Below are positions 49,168 through 58,317 of a stretch of DNA of 64,000 nt, in pieces. The stretch comes from JBGSUZ01 sp964404895 (GTDB taxonomy: Bacteria; Bacillota; Clostridia; Peptostreptococcales; Acidaminobacteraceae). Below the pieces are notes generated by a model. That model worked only from the letters and a program-made list of their open reading frames with translations, did not search any database and was not told the DNA's origin. The translations under genes and the position numbers were made by a program. Location of the stretch: NCBI GenBank assembly GCA_964404895.1, contig CAYOLV010000001.1, positions 806,001-870,000 of the forward strand. The letters are read 5' to 3'. Position 1 is the first letter of the stretch, and each line of letters begins with the position of its first letter.

Positions 49168-52104
49168 ATGGGGTTCAAAAAGACCTTTGCTTTTCTAGGA
49201 GTCGTCTTGGTTCTGTTAATGGCCTTTAATACTGCGGTTTTTAGTTTCACAAATAAGCAGACTGTGGCATTAACGGTTGAAGAGGAAGCTTTTATTGCTG
49301 CCCACCCAATTATCCATTTGGGCGTCGATCCTCAATTTATCCCTTATGAATTTTTTGATACAGATGGGGTCTATAAAGGCATTGCAGCAGATTATATTGC
49401 CCTTTTGAGTCAGCGCACGGGACTGGAATTTGTGGTTGAGGAAGGCTTAACATGGACAGAGGCTTATGAGAAAGGTGTTCTTAAGGAAGTAGACACCTTG
49501 CCATGTGTTTCAAAGACCAAGGAAAGAGAAGCTCATTTTTTGTATACAGCACCCTATTATTCCTTTCAGCGGGTGGTGTTCATTAATGAGAACAATCAAG
49601 AAGTTACCCGTTTTAGTGATTTGAATAATAGGAAGGTGGCAGTTCAACAAAACAGCTCCCATCATGGTTATTTGAAGACGAAAGCGGGGATAGAACTCAG
49701 CTTATATAGAACTGTAGAAGAGGCTATTCAAGCCGTTTCTCAAGGAACTGAAGAAGCTTTTGTGGGAAACTTGGCAACGACGACCTATTTTATGAAGTCA
49801 GAGGGCATTACCAATTTACAGTACGTTATGATTGATTCAGAAGAGAAGCAATACTTGTATTTTGCAGTTCGAAACGATTGGCCAGTCTTAGTCAATATTT
49901 TGAATAAAGGATTAGCGTCCATCACTAAAGAAGAGAAAATTATCATAGACAATAAGTGGCTAGGTAGAGCCAATAAAGCCGATTACTCAGAAATTATAAA
50001 AATCGCCATGCTTGTAAGTGCAGCGGTTGTATTGATTTTTGTCGTTTCAGGATTTTGGATTGTCAAGCTCAAAAAGGAAATCAAGGTAAGAAAAGCTATT
50101 GAAGTCGCGCTCAATATTGCCAAAGAAGACGCAGAAAAGGCAAGAGAAGAGGCAATCATTGCCAATCAATTCAAATCTACGTTTCTAGCCAGAATGTCAC
50201 ATGAAGTCAGAACCCCTCTAAATGCCATTACGGGCATGACGTACATCATTAAGAAGACCGATTTGACCCCAACCCAGAAGCTCTATTTAGAAAAAATTAT
50301 GCGGGCGGCAAAGGATATGCTGACCATTATCAATGACATTCTCGATTTTTCAAAGATTGAAGCAGGCAAAATTGATTTGGAGCGAATTTCTTTTAATTTA
50401 GATGAGGTCATTGAAGATGTAGTGAATATTGTGTCCTTTAAAATTGAAGAACAGAAAATTGATTTTTCCATGCGAAAAGATCCCAATATACCGAATTATT
50501 TTTGGGGTGACCCTAAGCGAATGCAGCAAATTTTATTAAACCTTGTCAATAATGCGATTAAGTTCACCAATGAAGGTGCTGTTGCTATTGATATAAGATT
50601 CGTCGCAAAAGTCAAAGATGCTTATGTCATGGAAATCAGCGTGAAAGATACTGGGATAGGCATGACCCCTGAGCATCTTACGGAACTCTTTACACCGTTT
50701 AAGCAAGCAGATTCCACCATCACTAGACGCTTTGGTGGAACGGGATTAGGGTTGTCCATCGTCAAGAGCTTGGTGGAACTCATGGGTGGCACTATTCAGG
50801 TTTATAGTGAAGTGGGAGAAGGCTCAACTTTTAGCATAACGCTCACCTTAGACGCTGACCGCGATAAGGACTATGACGAACGCCGCAAGAAAGCTTCCAT
50901 TTATTTTCAAAATATTCGGGTGCTGGTTGTGGAGAAAAATTTCTTTTATTCCACCCTGCTCAAAGATTACTTGAATTCCTTCAATTTGGTTGCAGACTTT
51001 GCCCAAACAGAGGAACGCGCCTTAGAAATTTTAGAGTCTGCCAGTAAAGATAACAGCAAGCCTTATAACCTTGTAATTGTTGATCACGAAACGCCAAGGG
51101 AAGGGGCGATTGCGTTTTGCCTAAAGCTTAAAACACTTGAGACCTTGAAAGAGGTACCTAAGAGCATTATTTTAATTCCTCTTTCCCAGGAAGAGTTACT
51201 AGACAAAATTGAAGCCAATGGATTGGATTTAGGTATTACCAAACCGGTTATTCCTTCCATTCTTTACAATGGCATTTTGGAAATTTTCAAGTTTAATATA
51301 TTGGAGATTCATGATCGTTCAACCCTTGAAAAAAGCACTAACTACTTAAATGTGACAAAAGCTTTTCATATTATGGTCGTTGAAGACAATAAGACTAATC
51401 AATTTATTGCCAAATCGATTTTGGAACAGTCTGGTTATACGGTTAGCATTGCAGAAAATGGTCAAGAGGCGGTGAAGTTGTTTACAGAAAACCCCAATGT
51501 CTTTGACCTGATCTTAATGGATTTACACATGCCGATTATGGACGGTTATGAAGCAACTGAGCTAATTCGCAAAATAGATGATAAGATCACAATCATTGCG
51601 ATGACTGCAGATGCCGTAACAGGAGTCGATAAAAGATGTGAAGCCATTGGAATCAGCAAGTATATTAGTAAACCTTTCGACCCAGATCAGCTATTAGAAA
51701 TTCTTTGGCATATAGCGGAAACGCAGACCCAAAGCTCTGACGTAATACCTGTAAAACCAACAGAACTCTCGGCAGGTGTCTTAGATATATCCGAGGGCAT
51801 CAAGTATTTGGGTGGCAATAAAGACATGTATTTATTGGTATTGAAAGAATATGCAGAAGAAAATCAAAATACATCGCTTAAGCTCAATCGGTCTATTGAA
51901 CAAGCTCAATACAAGGAAGCTATCGAAATTGTTCACAAAATCAAAAGCAGTTCTGGCAGTATTGGAGCAAAAGCATTGTATGAGACGGCAATGAATTTAC
52001 AGAAAGCCTTAACAGAGGAAGATATCAATCAAATTGAACCATTGAAAATTGCTTTCAATGAACTGTTAGGACAGGTTTTGATTGAAATTTCAACATTACG
52101 CTAA
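49168..52104 (+). CDS. Hybrid sensor histidine kinase with SBP-type sensor domain
   Basis: A 978-residue phosphorelay kinase. A signal or membrane helix is followed by a bacterial SBP_3 domain (about residues 35-270, with IHLGVDPQFIPYEFFDTDGV, YKGIAADYIALLSQRTGLEF). A helix near 275-297 leads to HisKA with His345 (MSHEVRTPLNAITGM) and HATPase (DTGIGM, GGTGLGLSI). Receiver 1 is degenerate: the acidic pair is replaced in VVEKNF, but Asp is kept in VIVDHETP. Receiver 2 is complete (Asp785, LILMDLHMPIMDG). The Hpt domain has His923 (VHKIKSSSGS). The HD-GYP regulator upstream is the likely partner. Confidence 0.92.
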   Translation: MGFKKTFAFLGVVLVLLMAFNTAVFSFTNKQTVALTVEEEAFIAAHPIIHLGVDPQFIPYEFFDTDGVYKGIAADYIALLSQRTGLEFVVEEGLTWTEAYEKGVLKEVDTLPCVSKTKEREAHFLYTAPYYSFQRVVFINENNQEVTRFSDLNNRKVAVQQNSSHHGYLKTKAGIELSLYRTVEEAIQAVSQGTEEAFVGNLATTTYFMKSEGITNLQYVMIDSEEKQYLYFAVRNDWPVLVNILNKGLASITKEEKIIIDNKWLGRANKADYSEIIKIAMLVSAAVVLIFVVSGFWIVKLKKEIKVRKAIEVALNIAKEDAEKAREEAIIANQFKSTFLARMSHEVRTPLNAITGMTYIIKKTDLTPTQKLYLEKIMRAAKDMLTIINDILDFSKIEAGKIDLERISFNLDEVIEDVVNIVSFKIEEQKIDFSMRKDPNIPNYFWGDPKRMQQILLNLVNNAIKFTNEGAVAIDIRFVAKVKDAYVMEISVKDTGIGMTPEHLTELFTPFKQADSTITRRFGGTGLGLSIVKSLVELMGGTIQVYSEVGEGSTFSITLTLDADRDKDYDERRKKASIYFQNIRVLVVEKNFFYSTLLKDYLNSFNLVADFAQTEERALEILESASKDNSKPYNLVIVDHETPREGAIAFCLKLKTLETLKEVPKSIILIPLSQEELLDKIEANGLDLGITKPVIPSILYNGILEIFKFNILEIHDRSTLEKSTNYLNVTKAFHIMVVEDNKTNQFIAKSILEQSGYTVSIAENGQEAVKLFTENPNVFDLILMDLHMPIMDGYEATELIRKIDDKITIIAMTADAVTGVDKRCEAIGISKYISKPFDPDQLLEILWHIAETQTQSSDVIPVKPTELSAGVLDISEGIKYLGGNKDMYLLVLKEYAEENQNTSLKLNRSIEQAQYKEAIEIVHKIKSSSGSIGAKALYETAMNLQKALTEEDINQIEPLKIAFNELLGQVLIEISTLR

Positions 52105-52147
52105 CCTAAATCTTAAACAATCTATATAAAACAGGAGGCTTATTGCT

Positions 52148-52546
52148 ATGACAAGAAAAATAATGATTACGGAAAAGGATTACGCCAAACTGGTTCAATT
52201 GATTCAAAAGGAAAGAGAGTTTGGTTCTGACGATAAGAAAGAGCATTTAAAAGAACTGGAAAGTGAGTTGAATTTGGCTCAAATTGTTCCAGCCAATATG
52301 ATTCCTAAAGGGGTTATTACAATGAACTCAAAAGTCCTGCTCAGAGACATGACCTCAGGTGAGGATATGCCTTATGAACTGGTCTACCCTGAAGAGGCGG
52401 ACTTGCTTGAAGATAAAATTTCCATATTGGCCCCTATTGGCACAGCTGTTTTAGGTTTTAAAGAAGGCAGCATTATCAACTGGAAAGTGCCTGAGGGAAT
52501 GATTAAGTTGAAGGTGAAAAAAGTACTTTATCAACCTGAGGCATAG
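52148..52546 (+). CDS. rnk: Rnk/GreA-C-terminal-like transcription factor
   Basis: A 132-residue protein with a short helical N-terminus (ITEKDYAKLVQLIQKER, then HLKELESELNLAQIV) and a GreA/GreB C-terminal FKBP-like domain (MNSKVLLRDMTSGEDMPYEL, SILAPIGTAVLGFKEGSII). This is the layout of Rnk, which binds RNA polymerase near the secondary channel without the long Gre coiled coil and so lacks cleavage-stimulating residues. It may tune elongation or antagonise Gre factors. AGGAGG precedes ATG 52148. It lies 43 bases after the kinase gene. Confidence 0.8.
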   Translation: MTRKIMITEKDYAKLVQLIQKEREFGSDDKKEHLKELESELNLAQIVPANMIPKGVITMNSKVLLRDMTSGEDMPYELVYPEEADLLEDKISILAPIGTAVLGFKEGSIINWKVPEGMIKLKVKKVLYQPEA

Positions 52547-52578
52547 ACTGGCGGAATAAGAGAGCAGAGGTGATCACA

Positions 52579-54072
52579 ATGAACTTGTTCAGCGACAAAT
52601 TGAAAGAGGTATTCCTATCAGTTATGCCTGTAACTGTAATTGTGATCTTGCTCAATCTTTTTCTAATTCCAATAGGCAGTTCCCTTATGTGGAAATTTAT
52701 CATCGGTTCTGCGTTCATCATTATGGGATTAACCTTTTTCCTCATTGGAGTTGAATTAGGAATTACCCCTCTTGGAGAAGCTTTAGGGCCAGCCCTGACT
52801 AAAAAGAACAAAGTTTGGATTGTGGTCATAGGCGGTTTGATTCTTGGCTTTTTTATTTCTTTTGCAGAGCCTGGGCTAATGGTTTTAGCCAATCAAATTG
52901 ACTGGATTACTCAAGGGGGAATACCCAGTACTAAAATATTATTGGTGGTGTCTGTAGGCATTGCTGTTATGATTGTTCTGGGTTTTTTAAGAATTTTGTA
53001 TAACTTACCTCTGTATATCATATTAAACATTTCCTATCTGATTGTATTTGTATTGGCATTTTTTACATCGCCTGAGTTCTTGGCCATTGCTTTTGATGCT
53101 TCTGGAGCTACAACAGGTATACTAGCTGTGCCCTTTATATTGTCCCTTTCCCTTGGTATTACCATGACAAAGAAGGACAGCAAAGCCTCTGAAAAAGACA
53201 GTTTTGGACTAGTAGCAATTGCTTCCGTAGGTGCTATTATAGCTGTGATGTTGCTGGATATTTTGACAAAAGGGCAGTCTTACACAGGGAGCATTTCCAC
53301 TAAAGCAATGGAGTCGGTGCCTATATATATGACGTTTTTAAAAGTCATGCCAAGTGCCTTCACTGACAGTGCGGTGGCATTTTCTCCCTTGATTGCCATA
53401 TTTATATTTTTGTGTGTTTTTTCAAAAAGTCTAAAAAAATCAGAAATCAGAAGAATTTCTTTTGGTTTTGGATACGCTTTCATAGGCATGTCTCTGTTCT
53501 TTACAGGGGCAAATGCAGGGTTTATGAACATTGGCAGCCTTCTAGGCAGGTATTTGGCTATTTTTGGTTCGCCTTATTCGTTAATAGGACTGGGATTTGT
53601 ACTGGGAGTTGTTACCATTTTGGCAGAACCTGCAGTTCACGTTTTGACCCATCAGATTGAGGAGGTCACAGCGGGGTATGTAGGAAAGAGGGGCGTTTTA
53701 ATTGCCTTATCAGCAGGCGTTGGCATTGCCGTGGGACTTTCTATGCTAAGGGTCGTGGTGCCAGGTATAGAATTATGGCATTATTTGCTTCCAGGGTATG
53801 TAATTGCCCTCGGTTTGACTTTTGTTGTACCAAAGCTCTTTATTGGTATTGCCTTTGACGCTGGGGGTGTAGCCACAGGCCCAATGACCGCCACTTTTAT
53901 ATTAGCTTTTACCCATGGGGTTGCAGATGCGTATTCAGGGGCAAACCTTCTAGTCGATGGCTTCGGCATGATTGCAATGGTAGCGATGATGCCGATTATC
54001 ACTTTGCAACTCTTAGGACTGGTATTTAAAATCAAGACAAGAAAAAAGGTGGTTGAAGCAGATGAACATTAG
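52579..54072 (+). CDS. DUF1538 membrane protein (duplicated domain, transporter-like)
   Basis: A 497-residue integral membrane protein with about 12 helices in two homologous halves. Each half repeats the pattern G-x-x-F-x-x-AEP-x-x-x-V-L (ISFAEPGLMVLANQIDWIT and TILAEPAVHVLTHQIEEVT) and the pattern AFDAGG/SG-x-x-TG (AIAFDASGATTGILAVPFI; GIAFDAGGVATGPMTATFI). Internal duplication with conserved acidic residues in helices indicates a transporter. The substrate is unknown. ATG 52579 is preferred to GTG 52570. Its end overlaps the PII gene by 11 bases. Confidence 0.85.
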   Translation: MNLFSDKLKEVFLSVMPVTVIVILLNLFLIPIGSSLMWKFIIGSAFIIMGLTFFLIGVELGITPLGEALGPALTKKNKVWIVVIGGLILGFFISFAEPGLMVLANQIDWITQGGIPSTKILLVVSVGIAVMIVLGFLRILYNLPLYIILNISYLIVFVLAFFTSPEFLAIAFDASGATTGILAVPFILSLSLGITMTKKDSKASEKDSFGLVAIASVGAIIAVMLLDILTKGQSYTGSISTKAMESVPIYMTFLKVMPSAFTDSAVAFSPLIAIFIFLCVFSKSLKKSEIRRISFGFGYAFIGMSLFFTGANAGFMNIGSLLGRYLAIFGSPYSLIGLGFVLGVVTILAEPAVHVLTHQIEEVTAGYVGKRGVLIALSAGVGIAVGLSMLRVVVPGIELWHYLLPGYVIALGLTFVVPKLFIGIAFDAGGVATGPMTATFILAFTHGVADAYSGANLLVDGFGMIAMVAMMPIITLQLLGLVFKIKTRKKVVEADEH

Positions 54073-54736
54073 TCAGAATTCCTTGGCCTATGATTTAAAT
54101 ATTGTCATTGTACACTGTGGTATGGGAAATAAAGTGATTGCTTATGCAGAGTCTTTAGGCATAAGGGGTGCAACTGTAGTTTTAGGAAAGGGAACTGTGA
54201 AAAACAGCTTTCTAAAATTTTTGGAACTGAACGAGTCCAGCAAAGAGTTGATATTGTTCTTATGTGAGCAAAAAAAAGGAATGGCGTTTTTAGAGAAAGC
54301 CAGTGAACATTTTAAGTTTGAGAAACCTAACCACGGGATTGCCATTTCTATTCCAGTCATAGGGGTCATGGGCAACCATCACACTGATGAAGAGCCGCTC
54401 TCTAACCTAAGGACTCTTGAAAGCGAGGAAAATAAAATGTATAACACTGTCATCGCGGTGGTTGAAAAAGGTCAAGCTGAGAAAGTCATTGATGCTGCTA
54501 CAGAAGTGGGTGCAAGAGGGGCAACAATTATCAATGCAAGAGGTTCAGGTATTCATGAGACCAGTAAAATTTTTGCTATAGAAATTGAGCCAGAGAAGGA
54601 ATTGGTACTCATGGTGGTGGAGCAGAAGATTACAGAGTCAGTTTGTGAGAGAATCAACGAAAGACTGAACATTGCAGAACCGGGAAAGGGCATATTATTT
54701 GTACACAGTGTCAGCAAAGCTTATGGGCTTTATTGA
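54062..54736 (+). CDS. Tandem PII-like signalling protein
   Basis: A 224-residue protein made of two PII/GlnB-fold domains. Half 1 (about 10-105) has LNIVIVHCGMGNKVIAYAES and LGIRGATVVLGKGTVKN. Half 2 (about 125-222) has NTVIAVVEKGQAEKVIDAAT and EVGARGATIINARGSG, followed by a short T-loop (IHETSKIFAIEIEPEKE). The start overlaps the DUF1538 gene, as amtB-glnK pairs are often linked, so it probably binds and controls that transporter in response to a nucleotide. No uridylylation Tyr of GlnB is obvious. Gene order to hcp is close (31 bases). Confidence 0.85.
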   Translation: MNISQNSLAYDLNIVIVHCGMGNKVIAYAESLGIRGATVVLGKGTVKNSFLKFLELNESSKELILFLCEQKKGMAFLEKASEHFKFEKPNHGIAISIPVIGVMGNHHTDEEPLSNLRTLESEENKMYNTVIAVVEKGQAEKVIDAATEVGARGATIINARGSGIHETSKIFAIEIEPEKELVLMVVEQKITESVCERINERLNIAEPGKGILFVHSVSKAYGLY

Positions 54737-54767
54737 ATAGAGTACCCCAATAATGAGGAGGTTATTT

Positions 54768-56396
54768 ATGAGTATGTTTTGTTTCCAATGTCAAGAAACT
54801 GCTAAAGGAACAGGGTGTGAAATCAAAGGCGTTTGCGGTAAAAATGAAGAAGTAGCAAAACTCCAAGATTTGCTGATTTATGTCAGCAAAGGCATTTCTG
54901 AAATTGTTGTCAAAGGCAAGTTAGACGTGGCAGCTTTAGAAACTCCAAACCACGAAGTCCTCAAAAGTTTATTTATGACCATTACCAATGCCAACTTTGA
55001 CGATATTGCCATAGAGAAGCAAATTCGTCACATGTTAGGTATTCGTAATGAGTTGAGAGGGAAGGTTTCAGGCGTATCCTTTACTGATTCTGCTGTCTTT
55101 GAAATTACTGACAGACAGTCAATGCTTGAAAAAGCAACAAAAGTAGGGGTTTTATCGACTTTGAACGAAGATGTACGCTCTCTCAGAGAACTGATTATTT
55201 ACGGCTTAAAGGGGATGGCGGCTTACACCCATCATGCCCTCAACATCGGAAAAGAAGATAAAGAGATTTATGGTTTTATTTATGAAGCTTTGTGTAGTAC
55301 TTTAGATGATACCCTCACAGCAGACGATTTAGTGGCATTAACCCTTAAAACAGGGCAATTTGGAGTCGCTGCTATGGCGTTGTTGGATGGCGCTAACACC
55401 AGTCGTTATGGGAACCCTGAATTGACCACAGTCAATATTGGCGTTAAATCCAATCCTGGGATTTTAATTTCAGGTCATGATCTAACAGACTTAGAACAAT
55501 TGCTAGAGCAAACAAAGGGGACTGGCGTAGATATTTACACCCATAGTGAAATGTTGCCAGCCCATTACTACCCTGAACTAAAAAAATACGATAATCTGGT
55601 TGGGAATTATGGGGGGTCTTGGTGGCAGCAAGTTTCAGAATTTGAAACCTTTAATGGACCGATTCTTTTTACAACCAACTGTATTGTGCCCCCTAAGAGT
55701 GACGAAGTAAGAAATCGTATTTTCACTTCAGGTTCTGCAGGCTTCCCAGGTTGTCAGCATATTGAAGCTGATAGCAAAGGCAAAAAAGATTTTTCTGCTG
55801 TCATTGAAATGGCAAAAAAATCAAAGCCGCCAACTGAAATTGAAACAGGAAGCATTGTAGGCGGATTTGCCCATGAACAAGTCTTTGCACTGGCGGACAA
55901 AGTTGTAGACGCTGTTAAATCTGGCGCTATCAAGAAGTTCTTTGTCATGGCAGGTTGCGATGGCAGAATGAAGTCTAGAGAATACTATACTGAGTTTGCC
56001 AACAAATTGCCTAAAGACACTGTTATTTTGACTGCTGGTTGTGCTAAATACAGATACAACAAGTTGCCGCTAGGAGATATTGGTGGCATTCCTAGAGTTT
56101 TAGACGCAGGTCAGTGCAACGATTCTTACTCGTTGGCAGTAATTGCGCTCAAACTCAAAGAAATTTTTGGTGCTGCAGATATCAATGATTTGCCAATTGC
56201 TTTTAACATCGCTTGGTATGAGCAAAAGGCAGTTATTGTATTATTGGCACTCCTTTACTTAGGCGTGAAAGACATTCATTTAGGGCCAACTTTACCAGGC
56301 TTCTTGTCTCCAAACGTTGCGAAGGTATTGATTGAGACCTTTGGCATTGCAGGCGTGGGAACTGTAGAGTCAGATGTTGAGTTGTTTATGAAATAA
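54768..56396 (+). CDS. hcp: Hydroxylamine reductase / hybrid-cluster protein
   Basis: A 542-residue Hcp. The N-terminal cysteines Cys5, Cys8, Cys17 and Cys23 (spacing C-x2-C-x8-C-x5-C) bind the [4Fe-4S] cluster in the arrangement of strict anaerobes. Further blocks are THSEMLPAHYYPELKKYDNL, TTNCIVPP, and FPGCQHIEAD for the hybrid cluster, GCAKYRYNKL, and DAGQCNDSYSLAVIALKLKE. It reduces nitric oxide or hydroxylamine in nitrosative stress. ATG 54768 has GAGGAGG seven bases before. An upstream in-frame ATG at 54753 overlaps that site. Confidence 0.96.
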   Translation: MSMFCFQCQETAKGTGCEIKGVCGKNEEVAKLQDLLIYVSKGISEIVVKGKLDVAALETPNHEVLKSLFMTITNANFDDIAIEKQIRHMLGIRNELRGKVSGVSFTDSAVFEITDRQSMLEKATKVGVLSTLNEDVRSLRELIIYGLKGMAAYTHHALNIGKEDKEIYGFIYEALCSTLDDTLTADDLVALTLKTGQFGVAAMALLDGANTSRYGNPELTTVNIGVKSNPGILISGHDLTDLEQLLEQTKGTGVDIYTHSEMLPAHYYPELKKYDNLVGNYGGSWWQQVSEFETFNGPILFTTNCIVPPKSDEVRNRIFTSGSAGFPGCQHIEADSKGKKDFSAVIEMAKKSKPPTEIETGSIVGGFAHEQVFALADKVVDAVKSGAIKKFFVMAGCDGRMKSREYYTEFANKLPKDTVILTAGCAKYRYNKLPLGDIGGIPRVLDAGQCNDSYSLAVIALKLKEIFGAADINDLPIAFNIAWYEQKAVIVLLALLYLGVKDIHLGPTLPGFLSPNVAKVLIETFGIAGVGTVESDVELFMK

Positions 56397-56431
56397 ACAA
56401 AATTAAAACAGAATAACTTATTAAGTCATTG

Positions 56432-56474
56432 TGAGCTGTTATAAAAGGATTATTCTTTTATAACAGCTCATTTA
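56432..56474 (+). terminator. Terminator after hcp
   Basis: A 16-bp perfect stem (56432-56447 with 56455-56470; core GAGCTGTTATAAAAG) with a seven-base loop and a following TTTATTTT. It ends the unit that begins at rnk or further upstream. TATAAT at 56504-56509 lies beyond it, but without a clear -35. Confidence 0.88.
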
Positions 56475-56591
56475 TTTTGAAGTAATTTCTAGGAATATTA
56501 AGATATAATAGTTTTTTAACACAATCATAATTGATAAACATTTGTAGATATGATAATTATTTTATGGCGAATAAAATTAAGGAGCGGCATT

Positions 56592-58241
56592 ATGTTATTA
56601 AGAGATCTAAGTATGGTTGTATTGGTTTTAAGCTGTCTTGCATTGAGTTGGTTTTTTCATAAAAATATGATGAAGCACAAGAATTGGCGTTTTATGATGG
56701 GGCTGCCTTTCCTTGGAGCGCTCATACATTTAGCCTTATATGGTTTAAATGCCCTCATGTTACCCGTCTATCTGGCGTCTTTTCTTCTACTGATATTACT
56801 TATCAAACCCCTTAAAAGACTGCCTCAACTCTTGGTTACAAGCTTGATATTGCTTTTAAGCTTATTGCCATCCGTGGCAGTGAAGAGTGGTTATCCTAGC
56901 GCTAATTATGCTTCACTAAGTTATGAGGAGTCCTTTGAAAAAATGAACAGTTACTTTTCAGAGCACTACGCCTTAAAAGAGTGGAAACACATAGATTTTG
57001 ACCAAAAATATAAGACTTATTTGCCTTTATTTGAATCTGCTGAGAAAAATAAGAGCAAGACTGAGTATTACATCGCATTAAACAAGTACCTAAACTCTTT
57101 TGGGGATTCTCACATGGAGTTTGGGCCACTGACCCAATTGGCCTTCAAAAAACAGCCAGACTATATTGCAGAAGCCAGAGCCAACATTTCACATTATGAC
57201 TACGGTTTCACAATGGCAAGAACAGATGAAGGGCAATACATAGCCACTTTGGTAGATGAAAAACGTGAAGTGGCACAGAAGGGCATGAAAAATGGCAGTG
57301 TTATCACCCAACTTAATGGAGTGGAGATTCAAGCTTTCGCAGAAGCCTTTGAGAACCCCGTCTGGTATTTGACATTCCCAAATATGGAAACCGAAAAATT
57401 GGTCAACAGTTATTACATGGGCACCAGTTTAGGCAAAGATTTGACTGTGACTTTTATAGATTCGTCAGACCAAAAGGAAAAAACTGTAGCTGTAAAAGAC
57501 AGTCCTATTTCTTCAAGAACATACGCACCAATATTCAATGCCCTTTATGGAATTGAGGCTACAAATAGCAAAGAAAATCTTACTTGTAAGTTGACGGAAG
57601 AAGGCCACGGCTATATCTTCCTAAAAGATTTTAAAAGCGATGATTTTAAAGGCATTTCTGGGACCCTTAAAAAGAATATTGAGGACCTAAACAATCAAGG
57701 CGCGAAAGATTTGATTATTGATATACGAAATAATGGCGGCGGCTTTGATGAACTAGGGGCAGCCATTACAGGGCTCTTTACTAAAAAGGATCAATTCTAT
57801 ATCAATGAAGCTGTATATAACTCTAAAACAAAGGCTTATGAAACCAAGAGAACCCTTACTGCAACCAGCCAATATGCAGGTTTTGACAAGCCGGTAGTAG
57901 TGCTTTTCAATTCTAATTCTTGCAGTGCAGCAGAGGGATTTGCCTACAATATGGGCAAGTTGGAACAGGTGACTACAGCGGGGATTACGCCAACTAATGG
58001 CAGTTTTGGCACAATTGAGACGGGCATCTTAATGCCTGACAACTTTGTTGTTCTCTATCCAAGCATTATTTGTACAGACGAGAAGGGCAAGGTTCTTATC
58101 GACAGCGATGAAGATCGTTTGGGTGGCGTTGTGCCAGAGTTGAAAATACCATTGGACACTACAGCTATCCAAGCTCTTTTTGAAGAAAAAAGAGATTACG
58201 AACTGGAATATGTTAAGGAATATTTAGAGAAAAACAGATGA
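56592..58241 (+). CDS. S41-family (C-terminal processing type) peptidase with membrane anchor
   Basis: A 549-residue protein. Three to four membrane helices fill about residues 5-100 (LSMVVLVLSCLALSWFF, then hydrophobic runs to LLPSVAVKSG). An extracytoplasmic region with a PDZ-like part follows (KNGSVITQLNGVEIQAF). The S41 protease core has DLIIDIRNNGGGFDELGAAI and VVLFNSNSCSAAEGFAYNM, in which the Ser before AAEG is the expected nucleophile. It probably cleaves envelope proteins outside the membrane. ATG 56592 has AAGGAG at good spacing. A longer start at 56550 lacks one. Multi-helix anchoring differs from the usual single-helix CtpA. Confidence 0.85.
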   Translation: MLLRDLSMVVLVLSCLALSWFFHKNMMKHKNWRFMMGLPFLGALIHLALYGLNALMLPVYLASFLLLILLIKPLKRLPQLLVTSLILLLSLLPSVAVKSGYPSANYASLSYEESFEKMNSYFSEHYALKEWKHIDFDQKYKTYLPLFESAEKNKSKTEYYIALNKYLNSFGDSHMEFGPLTQLAFKKQPDYIAEARANISHYDYGFTMARTDEGQYIATLVDEKREVAQKGMKNGSVITQLNGVEIQAFAEAFENPVWYLTFPNMETEKLVNSYYMGTSLGKDLTVTFIDSSDQKEKTVAVKDSPISSRTYAPIFNALYGIEATNSKENLTCKLTEEGHGYIFLKDFKSDDFKGISGTLKKNIEDLNNQGAKDLIIDIRNNGGGFDELGAAITGLFTKKDQFYINEAVYNSKTKAYETKRTLTATSQYAGFDKPVVVLFNSNSCSAAEGFAYNMGKLEQVTTAGITPTNGSFGTIETGILMPDNFVVLYPSIICTDEKGKVLIDSDEDRLGGVVPELKIPLDTTAIQALFEEKRDYELEYVKEYLEKNR

Positions 58242-58249
58242 TTATATTA

Positions 58250-58310
58250 TCCCATCTGAAAGGCCTATGTTATGATATAAAGAAAACTATTCAAGTCGTC
58301 AAAGATGGGA
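58250..58310 (+). promoter_or_regulatory. Inverted repeat that can mask the next ribosome binding site
   Basis: TCCCATCT (58250-58257) pairs perfectly with AGATGGGA (58303-58310). The right arm overlaps the GGGAG ribosome binding site of the gene starting at 58318. The intervening 45 bases are A/T-rich. If formed, the stem would lower translation of the lipoprotein gene when the transcript is long. This rests on pairing alone. Confidence 0.3.
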
Positions 58311-58317
58311 GATTTCT

